In this document: piece after piece, positions 50,561-64,000 of the stretch
Layout: each line of letters opens with the position of its first letter
Numbering within the stretch: the stretch's first letter is position 1
Source of the DNA: Chamaea fasciata
Lineage: Eukaryota > Chordata > Aves > Passeriformes > Sylviidae
Assembly (NCBI GenBank): GCA_029207755.1
Contig: JARCOQ010000002.1
Coordinates: 45,029,744 to 45,093,743 of the forward strand
Length of the DNA stretch: 64,000 nucleotides
Reading direction: 5' to 3'
Notes under the pieces: model-generated
Databases searched by the model: none
Told to the model about the DNA's origin: nothing
The model's input: only the letters and a program-made list of their open reading frames with translations
Position numbers and translations under genes: made by a program

Positions 50561-53500
50561 TCTCTAAAACTCAGGTGTGAAAAATGTACCCGATCAGATG
50601 ATTACTATTCCTGATGCTCTAGCAAATCTTTTTCAGAAACTCCTCACTAATTGAGGGGTTGTCTTATTTAGGTTCTGCCACATTATCATAACACCAGGAA
50701 CAGTTGTGTGCTAAAGATTATTTCTAAATTTTTTAGCCTCTGATGGAGAAACCCATGTTTTCCCTGGATTTTAGTGGATGCCCCAGCTATCATGGTCTCC
50801 TGGAATAAGAAAGGAAATTGAACTATATTTCATTTTGATAAAGACAGATAGTAATGCAACTACAGTGTTCACCAGTTGCCTTTCTTCAGTGTGGAGTTTC
50901 CTCTGAAAAAAAAAAATTTAAGCAGAGTTTAAGAGAAGAAGACAGGTCTTTACAGTTTTAGATGCACTGTTAGTCAAACATAATTCAAATCTGCACTCAA
51001 TCTCAATTCTCCTGCCATCCATATCAAACCTTACTTGGGTTTGAGTCTAACCAGAAGAAAGTCAGGTTCTAATACTAAGCCTTAGAACAACCCCTGGGTC
51101 ACCTTATCGTGACAGGGAGTAACTCGATCTGTGGAGGGCCAAGTCAAACCTTGCTAGTGTCCAGTCCAGCTATGCATATCCTAAGCGTGGTTCTTCCTAA
51201 GAGCAGGACAAATGTTTAGCCTGCTCTTGTGCCTGCACCTCAGCTGGACATAGAGACAAAGGCAATGAGAACTGGAAGAGTTTCTGCACATATAAGATAG
51301 ATTGTGTGCTTTTACTTTCTCTGTTATGCACATAAATTTCTGGCACTGGAATAAATAGAGCAATTGCCACAGTTATACAAAAACATGCAGGGTTTTTTGT
51401 GAATTATTGACAGGTGTTTTCTTCTTTTGGCCTACTTTTATTTAGGGACTACTCTACCCATGTAGCCATTCCCAGAAACTTTTATCACAGACATAGCACC
51501 CTTCTAAACTTCTGGGGTTCCCATTAGAAATGAATATAGGCAAAGTATTAAAAATGATTTTTTAATTATTTCTCAAAGTTTTCTGTAAGGTAATAGTAAT
51601 TTGTTCATTTGTTGAAAATAAATGTTGAAAAGCAAACTATATATATTCTTATTATATATACATATTAGTTGGCTGATAATGGTACTGCTTAAAACTATGA
51701 ATGCAATATGTATTTTGAAATAAAAGAACCTGATTTTTAGTAAAATACTTGTATAAGCAACTATTTAAGCACTTGATAAACTCAGGCACTGAAGATGGAG
51801 GGAACTGCTTGAAGAAATATAGAAATATAGAACCAGGAATGTAATGAATTAAGAAAGCAGAATTTTAACTGAAAATCAGTTAACACTTTCCGACAGTGAG
51901 ACTTAATAGACTGTGTAATAGCATGCCTTATTAAATTGGAGATACTCGATCATTTGGAACACCTAAAATCAGAGCAGACAACGATGAAAATGTACAGTAA
52001 AGAGCACTTAGAGTAAGAGTTCTCCTTCACTAAAGACATACATTAGTGAACTTGTACAGCCTTTCCATGCATTTTGTGATTAACAGTAGGTGCTCCATGG
52101 AATTAATTGCCATTCTAAGAATGTTGCATTACCTTAAGACTCAAATGAAATAAATCATTGAATTTTTCACAAATTCTCACCCAAATTTTCATGTCAGAAC
52201 ATGAACATTCCATAGCTTCTATTCTGAACAATCCTAAACAGCTGTATTTTGCAGCTTTTCTATAAAGTTAAATACAATTTGCCTCCATTCCAGCTACAGT
52301 CATTCCCATCTTCTCTATCAGACAAAAATTTAAATATTTTATGCAAAGAGTAATAATTGAATAGAAAGATATTGAAATACTTACTGCAGAAAGCTGTTGC
52401 CAAAGACTTTTCAGTAGTGATACATATTTTCATTTACATGTACTTTCTTAAAGCATTTGATTATTCTGAATTATAATTTGAATCAAATCATGGGGTATGT
52501 AAAAGGGTGTGGGGGAACACTTGTTTTAAGTGTACTATTGTAAGAATTTATAATATTAATAAAGAGTTCTAAAAATATCTGATCAGTGAGATTAGAGTGT
52601 GCATGCAAGTTTAAGAACTGGATTAAAGAAAACCCTTTTGACAATGTTTGCAAATAAAAGGAAAATATTTAATTCCATTTCCTTAGCTAAGTTACATAAT
52701 TAAAAATGTTAATATAATGAAATTAATTACCCAACTTTTAAAACTAATTCCTGAATAAGTGCATGTAGCAGTGGGAGTAGCAGTCTATTTCTTCATAGTC
52801 TGTTTTTCTAACACGGGAGATGTAATGCCAGATGTAATGGCATTTTTTAGTACCTTTGCAGTATAGAACCAAAGACACAATTTCGTCCTAGCTGAACAAG
52901 GAAATGAAGCTAAAACTGAATCTATTTTGAGAATATATTCTTTCCTCTTGAATAACACCTGTTTTGATTAATACTTTAAGTAAAGAAGTTTGTTACTTTG
53001 TGTATCAGGACAAAGGTAAAAGAGGACCTGAAAATATCTTGAAAGTATGCATTTTAATGAGTCCTATTTTATGAAAAAATGTTATAAAAATCAGCAAACA
53101 TCAGTTGATAATTTGCATAATTGGTAGCTGTTTTCTTACAAATTGGTTAAATTCCAAGTGGCCATCTACTTTTCTCAATCTCAAAATATTACCTACCCAT
53201 TTTTCAATCTTGTCTGCAAATGGTGGTTTGGTTTGTATCCAGCCCTAAGCCAGGTGAGACCAACTTCCATACCAGGAGTGCTTGCTGTTGCGGAGGACTC
53301 TGATTTGACTAATGTCTTTGACTGAAATGACTCCACTGTCATCTAAGCAGATGAGTCAGATAACCTCTCTCTGAGCCCAGCAAATAGAGGCCTTGCAACT
53401 CAAAAATGAGATGAGGCATCAGTAATGTTATTATACCAAGCACGTACTTAGCTCCAAAATTGATATTGTAAGTCAGAGAGTTTCATCAGATTCATTACCA

Positions 53501-55074
53501 ATCCTGTTTTGCTGATTGCTCTATAACAATCTCTACCCACAGTCCTATTATCTCAATGAAACAGTACACTCTTGTTTGCAAAGCAAGTTCTCTAAATAGT
53601 AATTGCTGCAAGAACTACTGCAGTGCAAGCTGGATCTATAAAGTCTATAAAGCCATTAATTGAAATAGCTTTAGGGCACAACAAGTGATGTCTTGGTCTG
53701 AACTTGCCAAGGTCTTTCCCTGATCTGGCCTAGAAGGAGGATGTAAGGATCCTACAAGAAAGAAAAGGATTTAACTGAGTGGAAATGCTGCATCCTTTCT
53801 GCTCTGACTTTAATATCATTACCGGTTTCATTCAGCCACTTCAGCGTGTGTAGACTTTTAATATGTGGAAAGGTTGAATATTCAGGGAGCAGATACTGCA
53901 AATCAAACATACTTTTAACTCCTGAGAAAGAAGCTACTTGATTTGAATTGGATGTGTGTTAAAACTAACGTTGGAATCAACTTCAAGGATTTTTTTTGGT
54001 GTAACCCTGCTAACATATGAGCTATCCTGTCTTTCTGGTTTTTGATCTCCCCCCAAAAGGAGAAAATACACATCTTCCCTTGCAGCTATTAGCTGATACA
54101 CAGAGCAGAAGTACAATTTCTGTTATTCAGAGGAGTCTGAGGAACTGCATTTGAGTCTAATGCTGAGGAGGTGCTGAAACAGTGATGATGTGATATGGTA
54201 TGACATATGGAGAGTGGTTGACTAAATATACTGAGCCAATGTGTATCAGTTTTGGTGTTGGTAGGAAAAGAAAAGCTATAGTTATTGATTGGATTTAGTT
54301 GACTAGAAATACCCATTTTTAAACTGAATGAATGTTCCCCATGCCTTGTGCTCATTTCCAAGGGTCACATCCCTACAGCCACAGACCTACATTGTCATAT
54401 TCATGGGACACAAATTACCTGATGCTCTTTTGCTTCCATATGCCATAGACAGCAGTGAGGCTCAGCTACCTGAGAGCAACTGACTGTGAGTGCAAGAGCC
54501 CTAGAACTGCCTCTCCTTGTTTTCCACTCCTAGTAGTCTGGAGTCTGTGTTTAGAGTCTAAGAGAATGATAACACATCCAAGATGGTCCTCCCATCCAGA
54601 TGTTCCACGGCACAATGCATCTTACCTAGGATTCTGCAGTGGTGGCAACTCACTTCAGCTGGTTTGAACTATCCCTATGTAGATAATTCACTGAAAAGTG
54701 AGATGTCAAATGTCTTTTAGACTAGGACTTCTCAATCAAGAAGTCTTTTGATGAGCTTTTATGAGGATTCAGAGACCGATTTTTTTTGGTAGAAGGCTTT
54801 GTCTCTGTTTCTTCAATCACTTACCTGCTTGGGAGCATTTTCAAATTATGACAAAATGATTCTACTGCAGTTGAAGACATCCTGTTGCTGCAGCTAGAAT
54901 AAGTCAGGCAGTTCTGAAATGAAAACTGGTCACACCTTTGTGAACACTAACACTAAGTTACCTCTTTGGTGCATAAGTTTGGCAGCTACGAGCAGTTTCC
55001 ATGCTAGTCAGCTCCTTGCAGCAATAAAACCTGATCGCCATCTACAGAGATGCTATTTCATCCTCCCCTGCTGT

Positions 55075-55160
55075 ACAGCTGCATCCCTGCCTCGCTGAGG
55101 GCTTTGAGTAATTACAAAATGTGAGTCAGCTGTATCTGTAGGTAGTTGTGTCACAGCTCA
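55075..55160. promoter_or_regulatory. Possible intronic element with overlapping AP-1/MARE and E-box
   Basis: TGAGTCAGCTG near 55122 combines an AP-1/Maf half-element (TGAGTCAGC) with a CAGCTG E-box, the preferred MyoD-type site. It sits in less AT-rich, repeat-free sequence within SGCG intron 2. Inference from motifs only. Confidence 0.25.
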
Positions 55161-56188
55161 GGGCCAGAAAACTCAAGCAGTGACAGTCACCAGCATCAGG
55201 ATAACCAGAATCCAGACTTGCCATACATCTCCTGTGTTTGATGAAGCACTTTTTTTTCCCCACCCTAAGCAATAACTTGTTATACAACTGCATCAAACTC
55301 CACATCTGACTGATATTGAGTCCCTTTCCTCAAATCAGTAGCAATATTTTTATTCATTTATTTGGATAGGAACAGAATCAAATCCTTGAAACAGAAAGAA
55401 TCAAGTTGGTTCATCACTGAGAAAGCTGCAATACTCAGTAAATAGCAACTGGTAATGTAAGAAGCAGAGTGGTTGTTGAAAGAACATTATGTGTAACTAT
55501 TATGCTCTATCTTTTCATGAAACTTAGCATTGGATCTCAGTGCATTGGGGTGGTTGTTTATTCTAAATCCTTGTCTTTTATATTCCATGTAACTTCAATT
55601 TGCCAGTTATAAAAGGGGCATAATAAAATTCCCCTATCTCACTCTACTGCATAACTCAGTACTTTTACAATCTTAAGATGCTCAAATATCGTGGTACTAA
55701 GAACATAATTGTTTGCAGTGACAAAGGTAATAGAAGTGAGGATTATTATATAAAATCCACATTTTTATTGTTTGCATGCATGTTACAAAGTTTCTGTTAG
55801 TCCTCACAGATGGTCATTTATGCACATAACCCAAATCTAAATTTGCCTGGGTTTGCACTTCCCTAGTGGTCAGTGAGAATGGATAATGAGGCGGTTAGGC
55901 AAATATGTGAGAATGTGAGCTTTGTGTCAATGCTTAAATTAAATATCTGATGAAGAAAATACAGCATATTGGAGGACATACTTGTAAAAAGTAATCCTGA
56001 GGGATATGACTGGATTTACTGAAAAAATAAGAACTTTTAGATAAGTTGAAAGTGCTGAGTTTTATTTATAGTGTGTGACATACTATTCTTTACGTCAAAG
56101 ACATTTCTTTGTCTATTTAACGTTTTCACAATAATCATTGCTGGGAAACCTGAATCCATTAGAAAGAGGGTGCTGAGTAAATTGCAAA

Positions 56189-56233
56189 TTTTTTTTTTTT
56201 TTTTGGTGTGTGAGAGTGTGTGTGTGTGTGTTG
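56189..56233. repeat. Poly(T)16 followed by GT-rich microsatellite
   Basis: T16 at 56189-56204 is followed by an interrupted (GT)n run to about 56233. Confidence 0.9.
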
Positions 56234-56430
56234 TACTTAAAATTTCTTCCTTCCAAAGCCGGGACAGAGATTGGCACCCAGGAGTTTTTAAATTTCCCCA
56301 CTCTGCTTCAGATCAAGAATTAATTTCTGCTTCTTCCTCTGCCTTCTTAAATTTGAGATTTGTCAGTGTCATTTTTTTGTACTTATTCTATATTATATTA
56401 CTTGTTTAGTTCTTTATATTCCATAAAAAT

Positions 56431-56490
56431 AAGCCTGATAATTAATAATAAACCTGATATAAACCTGATAGCTAATAATAACCTGAGAGC
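56431..56490. repeat. Imperfect 30-bp tandem repeat, two copies
   Basis: The unit is AARCCTGATA, then a TAATAATA block, then a second AACCTGA. Copies at 56431-56460 and 56461-56490 share most positions, so the CCTGATA core recurs four times. Confidence 0.8.
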
Positions 56491-57398
56491 AAATAATCAG
56501 ACACTAAATTTGGTTAATAAAGAGGAGATACTTGTCGGTGGCATTTCTTTAGAATATCCTGCTGTTTCACATCAGTCTTTTCAAAAGTATTTGTCTTAAA
56601 ACCTGTGTGTCTTTATAATGTTGGAGTGTTGCAGATTAGAAGAAACTGTCCATGATCTTCACTAGAAAAACATATTTCTGAATCAGTCAGTGCTGGCTAG
56701 GAATTGTCGTTATAAAAGCTCGTCATAGGTATTATTTTTGTTTTGCCTTATGGGATGTACCAGTATATAGTGGGTACTTTTTAAAAGCTTCGCAGTGGTC
56801 TAGAATTTGGAAACTGTATCTGTTTTCATTGAGAAAAGTCAGTACATTATGTAATTCAAAGCAGTAAAATATTTGACCCTGAAAAACAGATTCCATAAAT
56901 AACTGTTCTAAAATCCTCTTTCCTGAAGCAAATCTTGCTGAGGAAGAATCGTGGTTGTACTCTCCAGTGGAGTGAATGAACTTCTTGCCTTACGGAATTT
57001 AAACAAAATTTGTTTCTCTTTTTGTCTCCTTTCAGGCCTGCTAAAAAAATAGCTATGATTTTTCATTGAAGCCAGGTTTGATGTGTTACTTAGCATTAAA
57101 TATATTCATATATAATCTGATTAGTCAGAACATGTATTTGAAAGCAATTGCCATCTCTTCAATTATAACTTTTACCAGTGGCAAGCATAATTCATTATAT
57201 GAACAATTTATTGATGTATAATTGGTGACCTGTTATGTGTCTGTTCTGGTTAAAAGGAGAACTACCTGAAAACTGTTTGGAGTGGAAATAACTTTTTTGG
57301 GGTTATTCATTTTTTATTTAGCCCTTCCATCTGCTCCTTGTAGTTTGCAGCAATTGTGTTGAAATATTTTCATGTGGCCAAGATGGAAGGCTGCTTGC

Positions 57399-57415
57399 TT
57401 TTTTTTTTTTTTTTT
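57399..57415. repeat. Poly(T) tract, 17 bases
   Basis: An uninterrupted T run within SGCG intron 2. Confidence 0.95.
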
Positions 57416-58020
57416 GCAAGTTTTCTGTCACTCTTTCTATCAGGGAAAGGGGAGAATCCTTTACAAATTAGCAAAATACCTGTGAAATAACTTTGTAGCT
57501 GAAGCCTGCAAACCTTCAGATGTACTTACTGAAATAATCCCTCACTCATTTTTCACATTATTATGATAATGATGAAAGGAAGTAAAGAGAAAGAAAGGAG
57601 AAATCAGCTGGAACGAATAATTGGGCTGAAAGCAGGAGGGAATGACCAAAAAAGGATGAGAAACTGAGAAGCAGGTGATAGAGTAAAAAGTGCATGATAA
57701 TGAGATATGGAGCCTTGACCTACAATTAAAGGAGAAAAAACCTAAACCAATGAATTAAAAATTAATTAAGAAGAAGTAATTGCTGAAAATGAAAGTAAAT
57801 AAAAATCCCTCTGCCTGTACTGTAGGTTTTCATTATTGATAGCATGGACCCTGACATGTTAATGTAAGGTTTTTTATGTGGGTACTTATATGTAAAAGTT
57901 TATTGTTCATTAGATTTTAAGAAGGCAAGTACAAAACCTGTTTCAGCACAGCCAATACAATTGCACTTCGTTTTAATTTAATGACTAGAAAACTGTATTT
58001 CCACCCTACATCCTCATCTT

Positions 58021-58065
58021 CCCCCCGCCTCCCCCCCAAAAAAAAAAAAAACAAAAAAAAAAAAA
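58021..58065. repeat. C-rich then A-rich low-complexity tract
   Basis: C6-G-CCT-C7 is followed by A14, C and A13. It lies 220 bp upstream of the second coding exon. Assembly errors are likely in such tracts. Confidence 0.9.
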
Positions 58066-58133
58066 CAAACACCATTTCTAATAACTTCATGAAACCTGCA
58101 GTTTCTCACAGGAAATTACTCCTGGGGAAATAA

Positions 58134-58397
<264 letters not shown>

Positions 58398-58483
58398 TAA
58401 TCTTTCAATAATGCTAAATAAAGTGATTGTGCTTCTGAATAATTGAACTCGCCATGATTTCTGTCATGTAAAAAAAGAAAGAA

Positions 58484-58511
<28 letters not shown>
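58484..58511. repeat. (AT)14 microsatellite
   Basis: A pure AT dinucleotide run of 28 bp, followed by a TGTATGTACATGTATA-type tail, 95 bp after the second coding exon's donor. Confidence 0.95.
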
Positions 58512-58518
<7 letters not shown>

Positions 58519-59639
58519 CATGTATATCTGTATACGCACATACTTCTGTGCACTTTACAAGGTCAGTGTTATGATGCTTTGTCAGAATTAACATTTATCT
58601 CTTAGGCATGTGATAGGCAGCTCAGACAGGAATTATAATTGTTATCTTACATAAGTAATGCTAAAACTTGAGGAGTGTACAGAAAGGTTTTCATTATTTT
58701 TACTGAGATTATTTTTTAATACAGGCTTCCCTAAGAAATTGCTTGTTTTGTTTATTCATCCACTACAGAATAATTTCAATATCTCTAAAATTAGTGGATC
58801 GCAATGGAAAAGTTACGATTTCTCTAAAATATGTAGGTTTTTTCTCTTCAAGGACAATGCTATGAAATGTCTGGCTTGTTTGTATATTTATGTACATAAA
58901 ATTTACAAGTCTAAATGGAAAGACTTAGTGTTTAATCTAGTGTACCTAGACAGAAAAGTTTGTTGTTATGATTACAAGTGAGGTAAAAAAGTAATACTTG
59001 GTCAAATATTTATCAAAATTATTTACTTTAAAATGTCCCTGAGACTCTGAAACTTACTCCAGTGAATTTTTTGTAGACAGATGTCTGCTTCTGGGCAATA
59101 TAATAAATATTTTTCAGAACTATTGTCCATAGTCCAATGTCTCACAAAATAAAGTTGTATGCTTTGTAAATATTACCATCAACCAATGGGACATTTAATT
59201 GAATAAGGTACTATTTAGTGACAGTAAAAGCCAAAGATGGCTCTTTCATATCTTCAAACACGTAATTGAGGAAAAATAGCCAGCCGTGAGACTTTCGTGA
59301 ACCTAGGAAAAAAGTGTTTATATTGCTGTAACAAGAGAAAATGTAAATAAATTTATCAGAACGAGGTTGTTAACATGCTTGATTACTAAAATTTAAGCAA
59401 TGCTAACATATTTTACGTATATTGAGCTTTTCTTCTTTTTCTGCAACAAGTATTTCCCATTTCAGGAACAGCTCTTAATTAAGACAGTGAAATTCCATTA
59501 CTATATATGTATTTCCATTTAGCTTCTTATGCTGTATTCCTTTCTGCCTCACAGGCAGTGAGAAAACTATTTATCTGCTTTGGGGAATTTCCCTTGAGCT
59601 TGTTTATCCAGTAAGATGTAACTTTTTAAGACCAGCACA

Positions 59640-60130
59640 GCTAATGTTTAAGAACTCCCTCCAGTCCCAAAGATCGTTATGCAGTGTTAAGCTGCCATTT
59701 GTGCTCTCTTAATATTCCTTTCAGCTCTTAATACATTTAGTACAATATAGGAAAAAGAGGTGTGGCAGCATCTAATATAAACTTAGCTGTCCAATGACCC
59801 GTCATGATCATTAGTAGCATGCATTAATTGGAGCCTTCAGGCTACTGCTTCTCTCTGCCTACTGACAATTCATCAGAGGTTTTTTGTTTGTATCCTTGCT
59901 TTTTTAAATATTTATACTCTCTAAAGGCTTAATTGCCTGCAGCTTGGTCTCCTGTGTTGCCATTTATGTGTTTATTCTCATAACATTACTTATTTGTTAA
60001 GCTTTCTTTTTCTAAGTTTGTCTGGCAGCACCGGGCCCCTCTCAGCAGCTTTCTTCCTTGGCTTAATAGTTTTATCCTTGCAGTTTCCTAAGAGATTTTC
60101 TCACCTAATGAGGCCTCCAAAGTGCTAAGA
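59640..60130. promoter_or_regulatory. Possible conserved non-coding element in SGCG intron 3
   Basis: The block lacks simple repeats and identified transposons. It contains long runs of complex sequence with homeodomain-type cores (ATGCATTAATTGG near 59820, CTTAATTGCC near 59930), in the style of vertebrate conserved enhancers. No alignment could be run, so this is an impression from composition. Confidence 0.3.
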
Positions 60131-61854
60131 AAATATGTAGAAGAAAATCCACTTGCTGTGCATTGTCTCTGGAGCTTATTACAAGTTTATGCCTTCATTA
60201 TGAGTCCAGCACAGAACTGTGGGCAAGACCATTGCACCTTTGCTAAAGGTTATCTTATCTTCACGGAAAGATAAAAGACAATCATATTTAAATGTTACTA
60301 GATTTAAATTAGTCAAAACCACATGCGCTGCAGCAGCAGGTCTAAAGTACAGTTTATCCACACTTACATTTGATATCACAAATTACTAACTTATTTTTTA
60401 AAATATCCAGTGGCAATCAAATAAATGTAATAAAGATGCCCAGATTTGTGGGTCATTTAGCAGATTTACTTAAATGTGCTATATTTACCCAATCCCCAGT
60501 ACTTTGTTGACCTTTCTTTTCCCCTTCATACTAACTTATTACCATTAATGTTCGTTCTAATACATGGCTTACTTTTTTCCTAAGACTTTTCATTATTTTT
60601 GTTACTTCTGTGAGCTTTCATGTTTTCCTGATATAATCTATGAAGTGAGATTCATTTATTTTGCTTGCTTAATGACTTGTTTTGAGAGGGTCTTTCTACC
60701 TACTTGTAAGATACCATTTGTTTTCCTTAAAAAAATGTGTAAGTTTGCATCCAAATTGTGTGTTTCTTCCATTTTATTACATTTTAATCAGGTTTGTGCT
60801 TCTGTTGCTAAATAAGTGTTTCCAGTAAAATTCATCATGTAAAAAGTGTTTAAAACTCTCAGGTTGTCTCTTACTCTAAGCATTGAATTGAGATGAGAAC
60901 ATGCCTTGGGGTTATTTTCAGGGTTAGCCCTTCAAGGCACTGCGTAGTCTCTGGTGAGTCCAGAAAAATAACTAGAAGCCATAGCTACAAAAGAGGCTGA
61001 TCCTTTAACAATATTCCAGTAGTTAGAAACTCATTTATTTAGGAATGGGTATCTCCTCTGAGATCACAAGCAGGCAGCTTGCTGATACCCACTTCATATC
61101 ATGTATTCCCTAATACGTTGGCAACTGAGATCTGTGTAGGCACTTCTTATCACTCACTGACTTCTTGTCCTTTAGACACAAAGTAGGCTTTAGTATGAAA
61201 GCACCTGTACTGCAGAAAACTTCCTCCCCTTTTTCTGAAGTCTGCCAATGTATTTGCAGTTTGCTGATCCAAATGAGCATGGTAAGATTTTGTGTCCCCA
61301 GATAATTTTCTGATACTTAATGTCAAGTAAAGACAGTGGCCACTATGATTACCCTGAAAATCACCTGTACTGTCATCTATTAAAGTCAGCATTGATCTAG
61401 TCAGCCTGCCATTCTCTCCATCACTCGCTGTTGCAGCTTCCTTGCCTGGAGAGTCAGTGCCAGGTGCCAGAATTAGGCCACAGCCTGCAGACTGCATGGA
61501 CCATTGAGGAAGCAGAATGCACATGCATGTTTCTCACCGAGTTAATACAACAATATGAATTCTCAGTTATGGACTGAAAGTACATAAAGTACTAAATCTA
61601 GTGCTAAAGCATTTTTTACAAAAGATAAAATGTTAGCAGCCATGTTCATTGGTCCAGTAACACAGATTTTGTTCACCTGACGTATTCACTTTAATTATTT
61701 TTTTACTTTAAATCTGATATAGTTGTAGTAATCATAAATATTTGCCCACATTATTTGATGACACCTGTGGATAATTTTGTAGCTGCAAAGACCTTTCAGT
61801 GACTCAGGTGATACCAACACTAGACTAAATTTTGAAAATTGCTCTCAATTCTAA

Positions 61855-64000
<2,146 letters not shown>

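Noticed and set aside
61150..61524. 124-codon antisense open frame just upstream of the third SGCG coding exon
   Set aside because: No similarity recognised and no splice, promoter or codon signal. A frame of this length is expected a few times by chance in 64 kb.

Overview
The window looks like a macrochromosomal segment of a bird, most likely a passerine. It is AT-rich and gene-poor. It carries CR1 LINE fragments and several LTRs whose sequence I recognise as typical of songbird endogenous retroviruses. No rRNA, tRNA, CRISPR or bacterial-type feature was seen. The taxon call rests on repeat recognition from memory and is less certain than the gene call.

The only protein-coding gene I can support is the 5' part of SGCG (gamma-sarcoglycan) on the + strand. 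Its first three coding exons lie at 45751-45945, 58287-58388 and 61897-61984. Their lengths (195, 102 and 88 bp), intron phases (0, 0, 1) and protein match vertebrate SGCG closely. They encode residues 1 to about 129: the cytoplasmic tail, the single membrane span and the start of the extracellular domain with the N-glycosylation sequon at Asn110. The rest of the gene lies beyond base 64000. The 5' non-coding exon is unresolved. One candidate ends at a consensus donor at 26239, about 19.5 kb upstream of the ATG. A second, with a good TATA/initiator pair, would run about 44573-45073.

Layout. 1 to about 26000 is intergenic DNA with CR1 pieces and three LTRs: 8888-9427 (+), 14575-15242 (-, with a perfect GGCAA target duplication) and 17149 to about 18237 (+). 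About 26000-45750 is the candidate promoter plus intron 1, with two related LTRs (40435-40885 and a 3' part ending at 43864) and dense clusters of transcription-factor-like motifs near 33680 and 38202. 45946-58286 is intron 2, with a decayed CR1 ORF2 fragment at about 49500-50560 and several simple repeats. 58389-61896 is intron 3, including a stretch that looks like a conserved non-coding element. 61985-64000 is the start of intron 4.

I found no evidence of a novel multi-gene system. The points most worth following up are regulatory: the two alternative first exons, a tandem NAGNAG acceptor abutting the start codon, and the intronic motif clusters. Almost all other open frames are short chance frames, or lie inside LTRs.
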